Shown piece by piece: positions 10,763 through 22,672 of a stretch of DNA of 64,000 nucleotides. The position numbers and the translations under genes were made by a program. The DNA comes from Ditylenchus dipsaci (taxonomy: Eukaryota; Nematoda; Chromadorea; Rhabditida; Anguinidae). Numbering within the stretch: the stretch's first letter is position 1; every line of letters begins with the position of its first letter. Where the stretch lies: assembly GCA_004194705.1 (NCBI GenBank), contig SADC01000434.1:62001-126000 (forward strand). The letters are read 5' to 3'. The notes beneath the pieces are model-generated. The model was not told where the DNA came from. It saw nothing but the letters and a program-made list of their open reading frames with translations, and did not search any database.

Positions 10763-10966
10763 TTTTCATACACATTTTAATCATTTCTAGACAAAAAAAT
10801 GTTCGGGTATGCAAATGTTAAAAAAAAATTACCTTGGTCCCTAAAGCTGATTTTTTCATTTATTTTTTATCAGCTTGGGGGACCAAGGTAAAATTTTTTT
10901 CAACATTTTCATACCCAAAATTTTTTTTGTCTAGAAATGATTAAAATGTGTATAAAAATACCTACC
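10763..10966. mobile_element. Foldback MITE
   Basis: Arms of about 90 bp: TTTTCATACACATTTTAATC at the left is matched by 'gattaaaatgtgtataaaaa' at the right, with 'accttggtcccta...tgggggaccaaggt' flanking a short loop near 10855. It belongs to the 'ccttggtccc' group of foldbacks. Confidence 0.8.
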
Positions 10967-10969
10967 GTG

Positions 10970-11220
10970 AATACTTTGTTAAACGGCCCAGGCCGTTTAT
11001 TTTCCAACCCCTGAGAATCGAACAAAAAAATATTTTGATTTCGATATTTTGGGTGCTCAACCAAAATCTGAAAAGTGGAGTCAGGTGAACTCGTGGTAAC
11101 TAAGAAAAAGCGAAAAACAGGTTGGCAAAATTGTTTTTCTAAGCTAAGATATAGGTCCTTATGGGGCCGTTTTTTAGAGGGGGCCGTTAATTGGTGGGGC
11201 CGTTAAATAGACCACTAGAA
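10970..11220. mobile_element. TACCGT-family foldback, degenerate
   Basis: 'taccgtgaatactttgttaaacgg' at 10971 is followed by a CCCAGGCCGTTTATT palindrome. The internal text ('gatattttgggtgctcaacc', 'agctaagatataggtcctta') is that of the family annotated at 1429-1692, here in opposite orientation. The right end is poorly preserved. Confidence 0.6.
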
Positions 11221-11299
11221 GGCGCCGCCCCGCTACGCGGCGTATAACGAAAGTGTGAACTCACTGTACTCACAACTCAGCATTACCTAGTGACATATT

Positions 11300-11860
11300 A
11301 AGTCTGCGTACTGCCGTGGTCTCTTGCTGGTGCTTTGGTACCCATCCTGGCGGTTCGGGTGCGCCCACGTGGTCTTGGGCTCTTCCTGGTGGTTCAGAAG
11401 TGCTCACGTGAATCAGACGGCATCCTTGTGAATCGGGTAGGCCGCGTGGTTTGGAACCCACCTGGTGGTTTCGACCCGATCGTGGTAGTTAGAGGCTGAT
11501 TTTGGTGGTCCGTGTGCGTCCACGTGGCTTGAGGCCTATCGTTGTGGTGGTCCGACCTGACCCCCTAGCCACTACCACGATACCAACGTACCGTTTCAAA
11601 CAACATACCTTCTTTACCAGGCCACCCATCCACCCTACCGGGCAACCTAGCTACCTACTTGGCCAACTACCTACCCCACTGGCCACCTACATACCCTACC
11701 TGATTATCTAGCTACCTTGGTAGCTACTTATTCCACCTGGCCACTTACCTAAACTACCAGCACACCTACCTACGCTACTGATCATCTACCTACCCTAACC
11801 GGCCAACCACATACCCTACCTGGTAACCTACTTAGCCTTACCAAGGCTCTTTACTCTCTT
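11300..11860. repeat. GC-rich degenerate tandem repeat
   Basis: 11320-11550 is built from imperfect 'ggtggttcgg...ccacgtgg' units, and 11570-11860 from imperfect 'ctacctaccctacc..ggccaac' units of roughly 30 bp. The composition differs sharply from the neighbouring AT-rich DNA, and the block is absent from copies 1 and 2. I see no coding signal. Confidence 0.6.
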
Positions 11861-12276
11861 TCCTGAAGCCCTTCATCAAAATCATATAAAAAATGTTTAT
11901 CAAAATATTTACTCAAAATCAAAGCAACACCATCTTGCCAACGACTGTAGATTCGATGCGTCGTTTTTCAGAAAACAAGATGAAAAATGATATTTAATAA
12001 TCAGCGAAAAAATGCCTAAATTGGCTAGAGACAATTTCGTGACCATGATACTTCAAGCAAAAAACATAAAGGGCAGTGGTGAAATCACAGATGTTTGATG
12101 ACTTCAGACATCGTTCTGAATAACCTTTCATAAATAAATACCTAAGCCTGAGGTATGTGTCGTTTGAAAAGCTTAATCTCCAATTAAGCCTTTAGGCCTT
12201 TTTATTTTATAACTCATGCATGAAGAATCAATGAGGAAAGGGCGAGCAGGCGGTTAAACCGAGTACCTGTCATCCC

Positions 12277-14072
12277 TGTGTCATAGTTTTGGAAAAACTG
12301 TAGCAATCTTTGCATCCTCTTAAATGTCCAACTTCAGGCTTGTACGTGTCAAAATTTACAGGCAATACGGCGTCGTTTTTGCTAAATTTGGATCCATGCA
12401 CTGGAGTTTCTGTAGCGAGTCCTGATTCTACTGCCCATGAGTTACATACGTCATTGTTTGCCCTGAACAAAAAAAAATTAGATAACAAGGAAACTTTCAC
12501 GAAAAATTATCAAAGGATTATCTTTAAAGAAATTTAGCAGTGGTGAAATTTTACAGGCACCAAATCATGTAAGCAATATGTAACTTATCATGGTATAGTC
12601 AACGCTTTTAATTATGATACTCAAGGGAAAGCTACCTGGGTACCATCAATTGGTTACCACCTGTTGGTGGCACCAGTGACTACCACTACCCGTGAATTAC
12701 TTTCTGGGTAGCACCACCTGTTGGTGCGCAGAACAGATAAATTAATCTGAACCGATAAATTTTTCTATTAGATATTAGACGAAATTAAAATTATTTTTAT
12801 CTGACAGATAAATTTATCTGCCAGATATGATTTAGGTTAATCGTTTTTTGTAGCAACAATACTCTTTTTTGTGCCAAATTTTCATTTTGCTTGGTTTTAC
12901 TAAATTTTCTAATTTTTTATTTAAAGTGACGACATCATCATGTAGCCCTACGACTCTAGTTTCAAATAAGGTATTGTTTATCACAACGTCTTCGCAAAGT
13001 TTGGTAAAAAAAATTGAAAATATGAAGCAAAGTATTTTTTTATTTGCTTCAAACTTTTAATATTTCAAACCAAATTTCGCAAAGACGTTGTGATAAACAA
13101 TACCTCATTAGAAACTAGAGTCGTAAGGCTACATAATGATGTCATCACTTCAAAAAATGATAAGAAAATTTAGTAAAACCAAGCATGAAAATTTTTCACA
13201 AAAAAGAGTATTTTTGCTAAAAAAAACCTTTTTTTTCACTAAAAAAATGATTAACCTTTAATTAAATCTGACAGGAAAAATGGCTAGGGGAAGATTGCCA
13301 AAAACGAAAATTGCCAAACGTAAGATTCCCCGAAACGAAGATTGCCAAAACGAAGATCGCCTTTATGTTCGTATTCACTAAGCTTTTATTTGTCATGGCA
13401 ATTTTCGTTTGGGCAATTTTCGTTTTTCGCAATTTTTCCGTTAGCAGGAAAAATTATATCAGTTAGATGGATTTTAAGTTTCAAATCAAAATCATCACAA
13501 AATCAAATAGTCGGTTTCATAGAAATTTTCGCTATAAGAATGCTTAATATAGTTGATGGGTTGCACATTTTCAACCAGGATTTCTGACAGACCCATTAAT
13601 TATTTTAGTCACTATTATACTTAAAAATATCTATCGTTTAACAGTTTGGACCCTTTTTTCAATTTTTTAATGATTTGTATTGAAAAATCAAATTTTGTCT
13701 GACCCATAAAATATTATCTGTCAGATAAAATTATATCTGGCAGATAAAATTTCTACCTGTCAGATAAAAATTATTTGTGGTTTATATGATAGTTAAATAT
13801 ACGGTTGATATTATTCTATCTGTTTAAAAAACTAACTTTTGAGACCACTCCACAAGGGGTTGAATGTGAGTTTCATGCAAATGTTCTAGCGTCCGCCTTA
13901 CAGCCACTGTATTGTTTCCACAGTATCCCTCAGCTGCCAAGCTAGTGTTGGTAATCAGTTGGCTGGCAGCAGAAATTGGCATAGTCAATGCTACAGAGAT
14001 GAGCAATAGAAGGTTATGTTTATTGGCAGAGAGCACAGAAAAAAGACCAGAAATGTTCCTCAAAGGTCCCAT
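12277..14072 (-). pseudogene. Saposin-domain gene, exons 1-2 (copy P)
   Basis: Minus strand. Exon 1 (14072-13837) starts with ATG one base after a TTTTTTTCAG acceptor and encodes a long hydrophobic signal region, then EGYCGNNT and LEWSQK. Exon 2 (12462-12277) follows in the same phase (AA|G). The exon 2 donor, GTATAAG in the other copies, reads GGATGA here, so the normal splice site is lost; a GTACTC lies about 10 nt further on. Exons 3 and 4 are missing from copy P, though those of copy 1 lie downstream on the same strand beyond the gag-like insert. Exon 2 of copy 1 cannot simply be added, because its phase would produce an early stop. This copy may be dead, or its exon 1 may serve the copy 1 exons. 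Confidence 0.6.
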
Positions 14073-15631
14073 TCTGAAAAAAATTGATAAAATAAAGAAG
14101 TTAATTTTAATTTTAACAAACATAAATGAAACAATTCTCAAGCGATATATTTCTGACAAATTAATGGAACCTATCCGAGAGAAGGACAGTTTTTTTGCCT
14201 AACCCCCTCCCTGATTATTTTTGTGAAATTTTAGGCTTTAGGCATAGTCGAGATATGCCAACGAATAATAGGATTGACTCACAACTCAATTTCATATGAA
14301 AAAGTTCTATGGAGTCGTCATATAAGTAGCTTTTCAACCGTTGCAACATTAAATTGGGTCAGTATAGAGGAAGGGTCGTCATATAGAGAGGTTCTTCAGC
14401 AGTCGGCTATACCGAATTTATTTAAGGCTGCAGGTAAGCCGAATGCAAAAAACCCTTTGTCTAAATTGCGTCAGAACAAAACGTTACAGCCGTTTAAAGT
14501 CGGGTGTATTTCTTGCGCCACCCAAAAAAAATTCTCACTTGTGACCAAATGTGTACACAAAAATGGGGACCCACCCACTCCACATTCCAAATACTATATA
14601 GAAATAGCGGATCAACATTATATATGCAATCATTAAGTAGAGTGCTTGAAGATAATAAGTGACATCCAAAAGTGTTAAGATCCTACAGAATTGATAACAT
14701 ATATTTAATATTAATGTTCTTTTGATATTTATTTAATTGTGCTTTGTCAAATACTCATGTTTGAAATAGACAAAGCCGCCAACGCACAACAAATTTCCTT
14801 TTTCAAAGTAATACAAGAAGTTGTGCTAATTGAAATAGTGCTAATTAATTTTCATACCCTAAAAATGATAAAAACGATGCTTCCCAACGTCTCCTGTGTT
14901 AGAAAATCAAGTTTTCCAAAAAAAATTGGTTATCAAAGGATGACAAATTACCTTGGTACCCAAAAGTTAAAATATCTTATATTGAGGTATCTTACCTCGT
15001 TTGATCACTGCAGCTGGCCAACAGCTTGGCTCGAGCTAAAATCGGCTTTTCCGTGCCAAAATTATTTTGATGAAATTTTTTGATTTTTTTCGCAGATGCA
15101 CAAGTTTCATATACGATGTTTAGCCAAGATTCTAAGCTTTCATTTGCGCTATTATAAAGACCATTTTTCGCTGCGAATTTTTTTGTGCTCGTGGATTTTT
15201 TTGATTTTCAGATGAGTAATTCCAAAGTACTTTGGCTGCATAAAGATGAAGGCCGTCTAGTCAACAAAAATGCTGCCAAAAAAGGGAGAACAATGCAAGA
15301 AGCTGTCGATTAAGAGCGTGAAAATACGATCGAGTTCATGGCAGAGAGAAAAAAGCATGAGAAAGTGGATGGGGATAGAAAAGTAGCTGAAGCGACGAAG
15401 GTTAGTTTTTATTTCTGCTTTTAACAGATTTGGAACATTTGTTTTCTTTTCAGGAGTAACACTTCCAGGAAGAAAGCAGCTCGGTGGTGGCCGACAGCTA
15501 ACATCGTAATGAATTGGGGTAGAAAAAATCAAGGAAACCAAAAAAAGGTAGGAGTAGAAAAAAATACTCTTCATAGTTGGCCTAGCACTTGGGCTTTTCT
15601 GGTTTTTCAACTGACATATCACATGTTTATT

Positions 15632-15939
15632 TCACTCAGTAAAATGATCACCATTTGCAGCAATACATAAACGGAGACGTTACGGAAAGTTGTCAATGGC
15701 CTTTTGTATCATTTCTTGTGGAATAGCATCCCACTCTTTTAGTAGAGAAGCCTTCGGAGCAGCAATTGTCTTGTGGGGCTTGGAGCAGGTCTTGGTCGAT
15801 CCTCATAGGAAGCAGTCTCTTTAAAGCGCTTGATGGCATCCAATACAGTTTTATGGGCACAGTTCATCATGCGAGCACTTTCCATCACTCTGTACCCTTG
15901 CTCATGGAGTCGCACAATTCCGGCGCGGAGATGAGCCAT
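15632..15939 (-). pseudogene. Tc1/mariner transposase remnant (copy 2)
   Basis: Twin of the relic at 821-1128, with the same N-terminal helix-turn-helix, the same missing catalytic core and the same C-terminal stop. It was therefore dead before the unit duplicated. Confidence 0.8.
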
Positions 15940-16114
15940 TTTGGATAACTTTTTTTGGAAGAATTATATACCGTTTGAAAACGGAAAAACAAGGCTACAA
16001 AATGGTATTAACAGATAAGAGATATGATAATGAAATCAATAAAAGATAAAGCTTTGAAAATTCGCCGGGAACTCATCTCGCACCCGTTACTCTTAATTTG
16101 TCTTAATGAACTCG

Positions 16115-16820
16115 TCGGTGCAGGATCGAAATACCCACAGACAAAATACCCAACGTCCTATTAATCAACTTTTAACGTCCTATTAATATTATAATGGTAT
16201 TTGGTGCATATTATATGTTGTGTATATTATGATAATAGCATACCGTAAAACCTCTATTAAACGGACACCCTCCAATAAACGGACACCCTCTAATAAACGG
16301 GCACCCTCAAGGACCTATATCTCAGCGCAAAAAAAAATTTTTGCAAATCTGTTTTTCGCGTTTTCTTGATCACCTCGATCTTAGTTGATTCTGCTTTTTA
16401 GATTTTTTTGAGTACCCAAAAATCTCAAAATCAAAATTTTTTTTTCGATTTTTTAGGGTTGAAAATTAAACGGGCATGCCCGTTTAATAGAGGTTATACG
16501 GTATACCGTATTTACTCTAATAAGCGCCTTCCCCAAAATCCGGTATTTCTTAAATCCATTCTCTTCCTTTTATACCGGGTTTTTGTTTTTGGACGCCACA
16601 TATGTTATATACCAAAATGTAGCGCAGATCCCAGCTACATTTTGGTATATAATATATGTGGCGTTCGAAGACAAAAACCAGGTATAAAAAGAGGAGAATG
16701 AATTTAAGAAATACCGGATATTGGGGAGGGCGCTTATTAGAGTAAATACGGTAGTGCACATTATGCATATTGGGTATTTTGTCTTTGGTTATTTCGTCAT
16801 TGGGTATTTTGATCCTGCAC
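16115..16820. mobile_element. Triple-nested palindromic elements (copy 2)
   Basis: Copy of the nest at 1304-2009. The two inner foldbacks lie at about 16240-16503 and 16503-16752. It differs from copy 1 by single-base homopolymer changes only, for example one more T near 16589. Confidence 0.85.
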
Positions 16821-17648
16821 CGAACTCCTCTGTTGATGAATTCGGTGTCGATGAATTCGCTTAACACCGTTTTTATGAAAGGGTCCATTATGGAAAGCGT
16901 CGATTGTAACGTATAATAACATACAATGAAGGCACTTTTACGAAAAGTTTTTTTGTTCCTTCGATTTGGATACAGTGGTTTTTAGGCTAAGTTAGGCGGA
17001 CTGTTGTGTTGAAGCTCAATTTTCCACCATTCTTCGCAACCCTATGTCAAATATCCTAAAAATACTTTCGAAAAAACTGAACTCGCCTGATATCATATCA
17101 CCGAATCATCAAAAGTTATAAGTGGTGCAATAGGACCACTCACAGATATGACGGACCGGTCGGAAATTTTTGGTTGTAAATACCCAAAATCCGATATCTG
17201 ATATTCCATATCATTATCTTTTTGACATCCGATATCTGATCCAATATTTTTTCATATTCGGTATCCGATGTCTAATCTTTTATTATTTATTCTATTCATG
17301 AACGTTTATTCAAAGTGTGAATTCAACAAAATGTTCACTGAGACAATTTGATCTATTGAATACCTGCAGTAAAAACACTTTAAAATGAAATCTTATGTGA
17401 TTAGTTAAACTTTGAAGATTAGTCCACTAGTTTGGGCGCGCATGCGAATGATGGCTTTCCTATGAGATTGCACCTGTAATTTGTTTTGTTTTTCACCCAG
17501 AAAGTCAACAATAATAGTTACGTCATTGTGGCACACTCATGTTCTTTCCCTCTATTGTTTTGCATTTCCTACTCCTCAGCTTTCCGGAATTCATAGCACA
17601 TAGATGTAGGTTAGCGTTCTAAATTTCTCAAATTAATTTCTCAGATTA
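16821..17648. other. No gene seen; copy of 2010-2836
   Basis: Repeats the AT-rich flank of copy 1. I see no coding signal in it. Confidence 0.5.
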
Positions 17649-20600
17649 CTACCAAAATACAACCTCGCATGTCACATAACTGCACCTTTGCCAACTATCA
17701 CTGTCCGGATTGAAGCATTCATTCGGCCCCGGTTCCGGACTCCAGCAACCAATATTTTTGCAAGATTTTTCAAGATATTTGATTTCTAATGAGATATTGG
17801 CAATACGCATAAGAAAAAATTCCCATTTGTAAAGGCAATTTTTTTCTTCTTTACAAAAAGTGGCATGTAAAAGTTTGTAAGATCCAACCAACATTTTGTG
17901 AGTCTTTAGATTTTTTCCATCATGCTGCTACATAATTTGCACGAGTGAACTTCTTTCCAGCCACAATTTTTGTTTCGTAGTCAGGTCTTTTATAATAAAA
18001 AAAGTGAAAAATTTGTGACGAATGAAAATTCACTTCTCTATATTGGATTTGCATTCACCAGTGATTTGTTTGCATAGCACTTCATAGGACATGAATGTGG
18101 AAGTAGCGTCTAGAGCTGGCAATAATACTTCTTTTATGACATGGGCACACATCTTTTGGCTGCTGCCGTCATTTCCTTGTCTGACTCGCAGATTTGTTTC
18201 AACAAACCACTCGATAGAAGCTCAGAAGCATTCAGGATCTACAAATGACATAGCTTGAATTTACAGTTAACTCGGCCAATAACGCACACCTAGAAAAAAT
18301 CGGACACTTTTTTCAACCCTAATGTCAAGGCTTTTGGCTTTATTCCATCATGGGGGTTTTTTAGGACTTTTTAGGCTTCAGACTTAGGCAAGGGAAGGTT
18401 AGCATATGTGAGAACATGCTCAAACATATCTTAGGTTTGAGACTATTCTAACATACGCTGGCCTACCCTTGCCTGAGTTTTAGCCTAAAAAATCACAATA
18501 AAAAACAATAGGGGTAACCAAGGCAAAACCGCCAACCGTCTTCCACATTGTGGAATAGGGCCGAGCTTTTCATGAATGCGATTAGACAGCCTAGTTCGAA
18601 AAGTTGCAAGCATATCGATTTTGCTAAAATTATTTGTTAAACACTGCATTTTCATTATTTAGACTCTTGAATCTCCCAAAAATGCACGCATAAAACCTAA
18701 ACAGGTGTGAGTTATCGAGATAATTGCAGGTCTTGGTAATGAAACTATAGTGTATCACAAAACAATCGGCGAAATCGTAACCTTTGCAATTTTCGGCTCT
18801 CAGCTGGCGATGATACTTTTGAAATTCAGATTGAGAAAGTGTCGTCCTCTATGCTAAAATAAACATTCCCGGCGTGCATTATTGACACAGTCGACGTTAA
18901 CTTTTTCTTGTAAAGCATGATGTTTGCGTGATTGCTACAATAAAAACCCCTTGTTTGGGAAAAACGAGCCGTTATAAGTGACCTATTTGGAAAATTCCGA
19001 AAATCAGAATCTTCTTTTTCGTGGTTCTAGTCATTTATTTTGACTATTTTTAGGTAAAATAGATTGTTGCAACCAAGAAGTAAAGTTAAATCTTTCAGTA
19101 ATAACGATTTTTTCTATAAAGAATAATATAAAGAAAACTTATGAAATTGTGCCTTTTGAATTCAAAAGTGATTTTTCAAAATATCATATGGCCAGAAAAG
19201 AAGCTGTGACAAAGCGGGTTCGAAATAATATGCTCTCTCACATTGTATTGGGCTGGTCCATGCAATTTATTAAACACAACGCTTTTGCATCGATTATCAA
19301 TGGTCATTGAAAGTCATTAAAAATTCACAGATGAGTTACGGAATTATAATTGAATCAGTAAGACTAGTGAAAAAATTTTAGTGGGTTCTTAATGTTTTTG
19401 AATATTAAATACTTTTATTTTTAATTTAAATATTTCGTTCCATTTTTCATTTTTAATAATAATAATAATTTAATAATCAGTTTATTATCCATTTCTAAGA
19501 TTTTTCAATAGCTTACGGACACCACTGAGGTTTCCTTGTCAGATTTCCAATTTTTTAGAAAAAAGGGGAGGGGGAACAGCTCACTAAAAAGGGATTATAG
19601 AAATTGGCTTGTTGAATTTCCGAAAATTCGACTGATTTTACAATTTACAAAAATATCGACTGTTAATAAAATTTTGACAGAGTCGTTTTTTTCAACGGTA
19701 CATGCAAATCTTGAAGCCCTTAATCGAAATGGAAAAAATGGTTATCAAAATATTTACTCGAAATCAAAATATTTTTTGTTGGTCACCCTGTTGTTTGAAA
19801 GACCATTGCCAACCATGGTGGGCCAAATCGATAAATTTATCGATTACTATAAAATTATTTTTAGGCTGTTTGTTCAAAAAAATCTACGAAAATTTTGTAC
19901 ATTTTAATAATTTTTTTCATGTGCGTGCTGAGAATTAATTTTGGCTAAATTCACTTATACCCTCACCACTCAATCAACCTTGACCTCCACCAGTAAATCA
20001 GCTTGGGGGACCAAAGCAAAATTTTTTTTATTTGAAATCTTTCATTTTGAGTCTTAAAAATAATATATACGCACTTTTTAATTATTTTCACGCAAAAAAA
20101 ATTTGGTATTAAAAATGGAAAAAATTTTGCCTTGATCCCCCAAACTCATTTACTGGTGGGGTTAACATAAAGGGGATATTGGTGAAACAACAGATGTTTG
20201 ATAACTTCATTTGTTCTGAATAAACTTTCATCGATAAATACTATAGCCTAAAGCATATGTCATTTAAAAAGGTTTATCTCCAACACAGGCCTTTTTATTG
20301 TATCACTCATGCAAGAAGGATCAATGAGAGAAGGGCGAGCAGGCGGTAAAACCGAGTAGTTTTTTTTTCGTTTAAGGTGTGTAGAACCAAATAGCTCTTA
20401 TACCTGTGTCATAGTTTTGGAAAATTGTAGCAATCCTTGCACCCACTCGAGTGTCCAATTTCGGGCTTGTACGTGTCAGAATTTACAGGCAATACGGCAT
20501 CATCTTTGCAAAGTTTCGATCCATGCACTGAAGTTTCTGTAACGAGTCCTGATTGCGCAGCCCATGAGTTACATACGTCATTGTTTGCCCTGAACAAAAA

Positions 20601-22672
20601 AAATTAGATAACATGGAAACATTCACGAAAAATTATCAAAGGATTATCTTTAAAGAAATTTAGCAGTGGTGAAATTTTACAGGCACCAAATCATGTAAGC
20701 AATATGTAACTTATCATGGTATAGTCAACGCTTTTAATTATGATACTCAAGGGAAAGCTACCTGGGTACCATCAATTGGTTACCACCTGTTGGTGGCACC
20801 CAGTGACTACCACTACCCGTGAATTACTTTCTGGGTAGCACCACCTGTTGGTGCGCAGAACAGATAAATTAATCTGAACCGATAAATTTTTTCTATTAGA
20901 TATTAGACGAAATTAAAATTATTTTTATCTGACAGATAAATTTATCTGCCAGATATGATTTAGGTTAATCGTTTTTTGTAGCAACATTACTCTTTTTGTG
21001 CCAAATTTTCATTTTGCTTGGTTTTACTAAATTTTCTAATTTTTTATTTAAAGTGACGACATCATCATGTAGCCCTACGACTCTAGTTTCAAATAAGGTA
21101 TTGTTTATCACAACGTCTTCGCAAAGTTTGGAAAAAAATTGAAAATATGAAGCAAAGTATTTTTTTATTTGCTTCAAACTTTTAATATTTCAAACCAAAT
21201 TTCGCAAAGACGTTGTGATAAACAATACCTCATTAGAAACTAGAGTTGTAAAACTACATAATGATGTCATCATATCAAAAATGATAAGAAAATTTAGTAA
21301 AACCAAGCATGAAAATTTTCCACAAAAAAGAGTATTTTTGCTACAAAAAAGCGTTTTCTTTTTACTAAAAAAATGATTAACCTTTAATTAAATCTGACAG
21401 AAACAATGGCTAAGGGAAGATTGCCAAAAACGAAAATTGCCAAACGTAAGATTCCTCAAAACGAAGATTGCCAAAATGAAGATCGTTTTTATGTTCGTAT
21501 TCACTAAGCTTTTATTTGTCATGGCAATTTCGTTTAAATTATAAAATTATATCAGTTAGACGGATTTTAAGTTTCAAATAAAATCATCACAAAATTAAAT
21601 AGTGAGTTTTGATAAAAAAAATTCGATATAAGAATGCTTAATATAGTTCATGGGTTGCACATTTTCAACCAGGATTTCTGACAGACCCATCAATTATTTT
21701 AGTCACTATTATACTTAAAAATATCTATCGGTTAACAGTTTGGAGCCTATTTTTTAATTTTTTAATGAGTTGTATTGAAAAATCGATTTTTGTCTGACCC
21801 ATAAAATTGTTTTTGTTTGCTCTGAAATATATACGGTAGTCACTATCATTCTTGGAAAATCCTACATATTTGCAAGTGTGGAGCCCATTTTTGATTTTGT
21901 AATGATCTCTATTGAAAAATAGAATTTTATCTGACCGATGAAATTTTATCAGACAAATCAAAATTTTATATGGCAGATAAATTTTATCTGACCAATAAAA
22001 TTTTATCAGACAGATACTCAAACCGAGTGCTGAAAAAGAAGGAACAAAAGAGAGAAGGTACTTAAGGCCAAAGTGAGGGATGAAAAGTTTTTGATAAAAA
22101 AAAATTTAAAGTACATAAAAATTTTATCGGTCTGATAAAATTTCATTTTTTAATAGAAATCATTACAAAATCGGCCGTTCTGTAATATAACCGGTTTGTC
22201 ACAACCCGAGTTGAAAAACATGATGAAGCAGCTAAAAAAAGGTGGCCTCTGTATTCTGTTTTTAAAAGTCACTTTAAGATTGAAAGTGAAAAGTAAAAAT
22301 TAAAAAAATCTGCCTTGGTCCTCCGAGCTGATCCACTGATGAGGGTCAAGGTTAATTGAGTGGTGGGTAAATTTAGCCATCCATCACAATCTTTTGTAAC
22401 ACCTATTAATACAACTTCTATAGGCAAAAAAATAACTTTTGAGACCACTCCAAAAGGGGTTGAATGTGAGTTTCATGCAAATGTTCTAGTGTCCGCCTTA
22501 CAGCCATTGTATTGTTTCCACAGTATCCCTCAGTTGCCAAGCTAGTATTGGTAATCAGTTGGCTGGCAGCAGAAATTGGTATAGTCAATGCTACAGAGAT
22601 GAGCAATAGAAGGATATGTATGTTGGCAGAGAGCACAGAAAAAAAAACAAGAATATTAAGAAACGATCCCAT
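17649..22672 (-). CDS. Secreted two-saposin-domain protein (copy 2, four exons)
   Basis: Minus strand; exon 1 22672-22437, exon 2 20589-20404, exon 3 18238-18034, exon 4 17986-17649. Allowing for homopolymer errors it encodes about 322 aa. Residues 1-36 are a long hydrophobic signal region; 37-150 are a linker with four cysteines; about 140-205 and 226-290 are two saposin-B-type domains with the six-cysteine spacing; the tail has four more cysteines before TAG. Splice phases agree at all three joins (AA|G, CAG|ATC, AA|A). The start ATG lies one base after TTTTTTTTCAG, consistent with a spliced-leader or 5'UTR acceptor. Compared with copy 1, single bases are missing in exon 2 (T run near 20424), exon 3 (A run near 18152) and exon 4 (near 17917 and 17955), each breaking the frame, while the tail frame here is the correct one. 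Saposin-like proteins act on lipids outside cells or in lysosomes; in nematodes many are intestinal and antimicrobial. Which applies is unknown. Confidence 0.7.
18240..20403. other. Saposin gene intron 2 (copy 2)
   Basis: A 2.2-kb intron carrying a foldback (about 18330-18530), the empty site of the 182-bp hAT-like MITE (about 19009) and the 'ttgggggacca' foldback (about 19985-20163). I see no other gene. Confidence 0.6.
21250..22436. other. Saposin gene intron 1, right part
   Basis: AT-rich, with many TTTTATCTGAC / GTCAGATAAAA palindromic motifs (21900-22150) and, at 21410-21530, repeated 'aagattgccaaaacgaa' units that also occur at 13280-13440. The minus-strand open frame 21725-22021 consists of these repeats and is not a gene. 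Confidence 0.5.

Larger units (their letters stand above)
10262..14811. repeat. Segmental duplication, copy P (partial)
   Basis: 10262-10760 matches unit positions 3950-4630 with many substitutions. 12065-13130 matches 5560-6640, and 13200-14811 matches 21330-24310. The part about 12480-13130 is almost identical to copies 1 and 2, whereas the flanking parts are clearly diverged. Unit positions 1-3950, including saposin exons 3 and 4, are absent. 10760-12065 is unrelated to the other copies. Confidence 0.85.

Noticed and set aside
14274..14636. 120-codon plus-strand frame in copy P
   Set aside because: The corresponding sequence in copy 2 is not open, and part of it matches a pogo-like repeat ('gggtcgtcatatagag').
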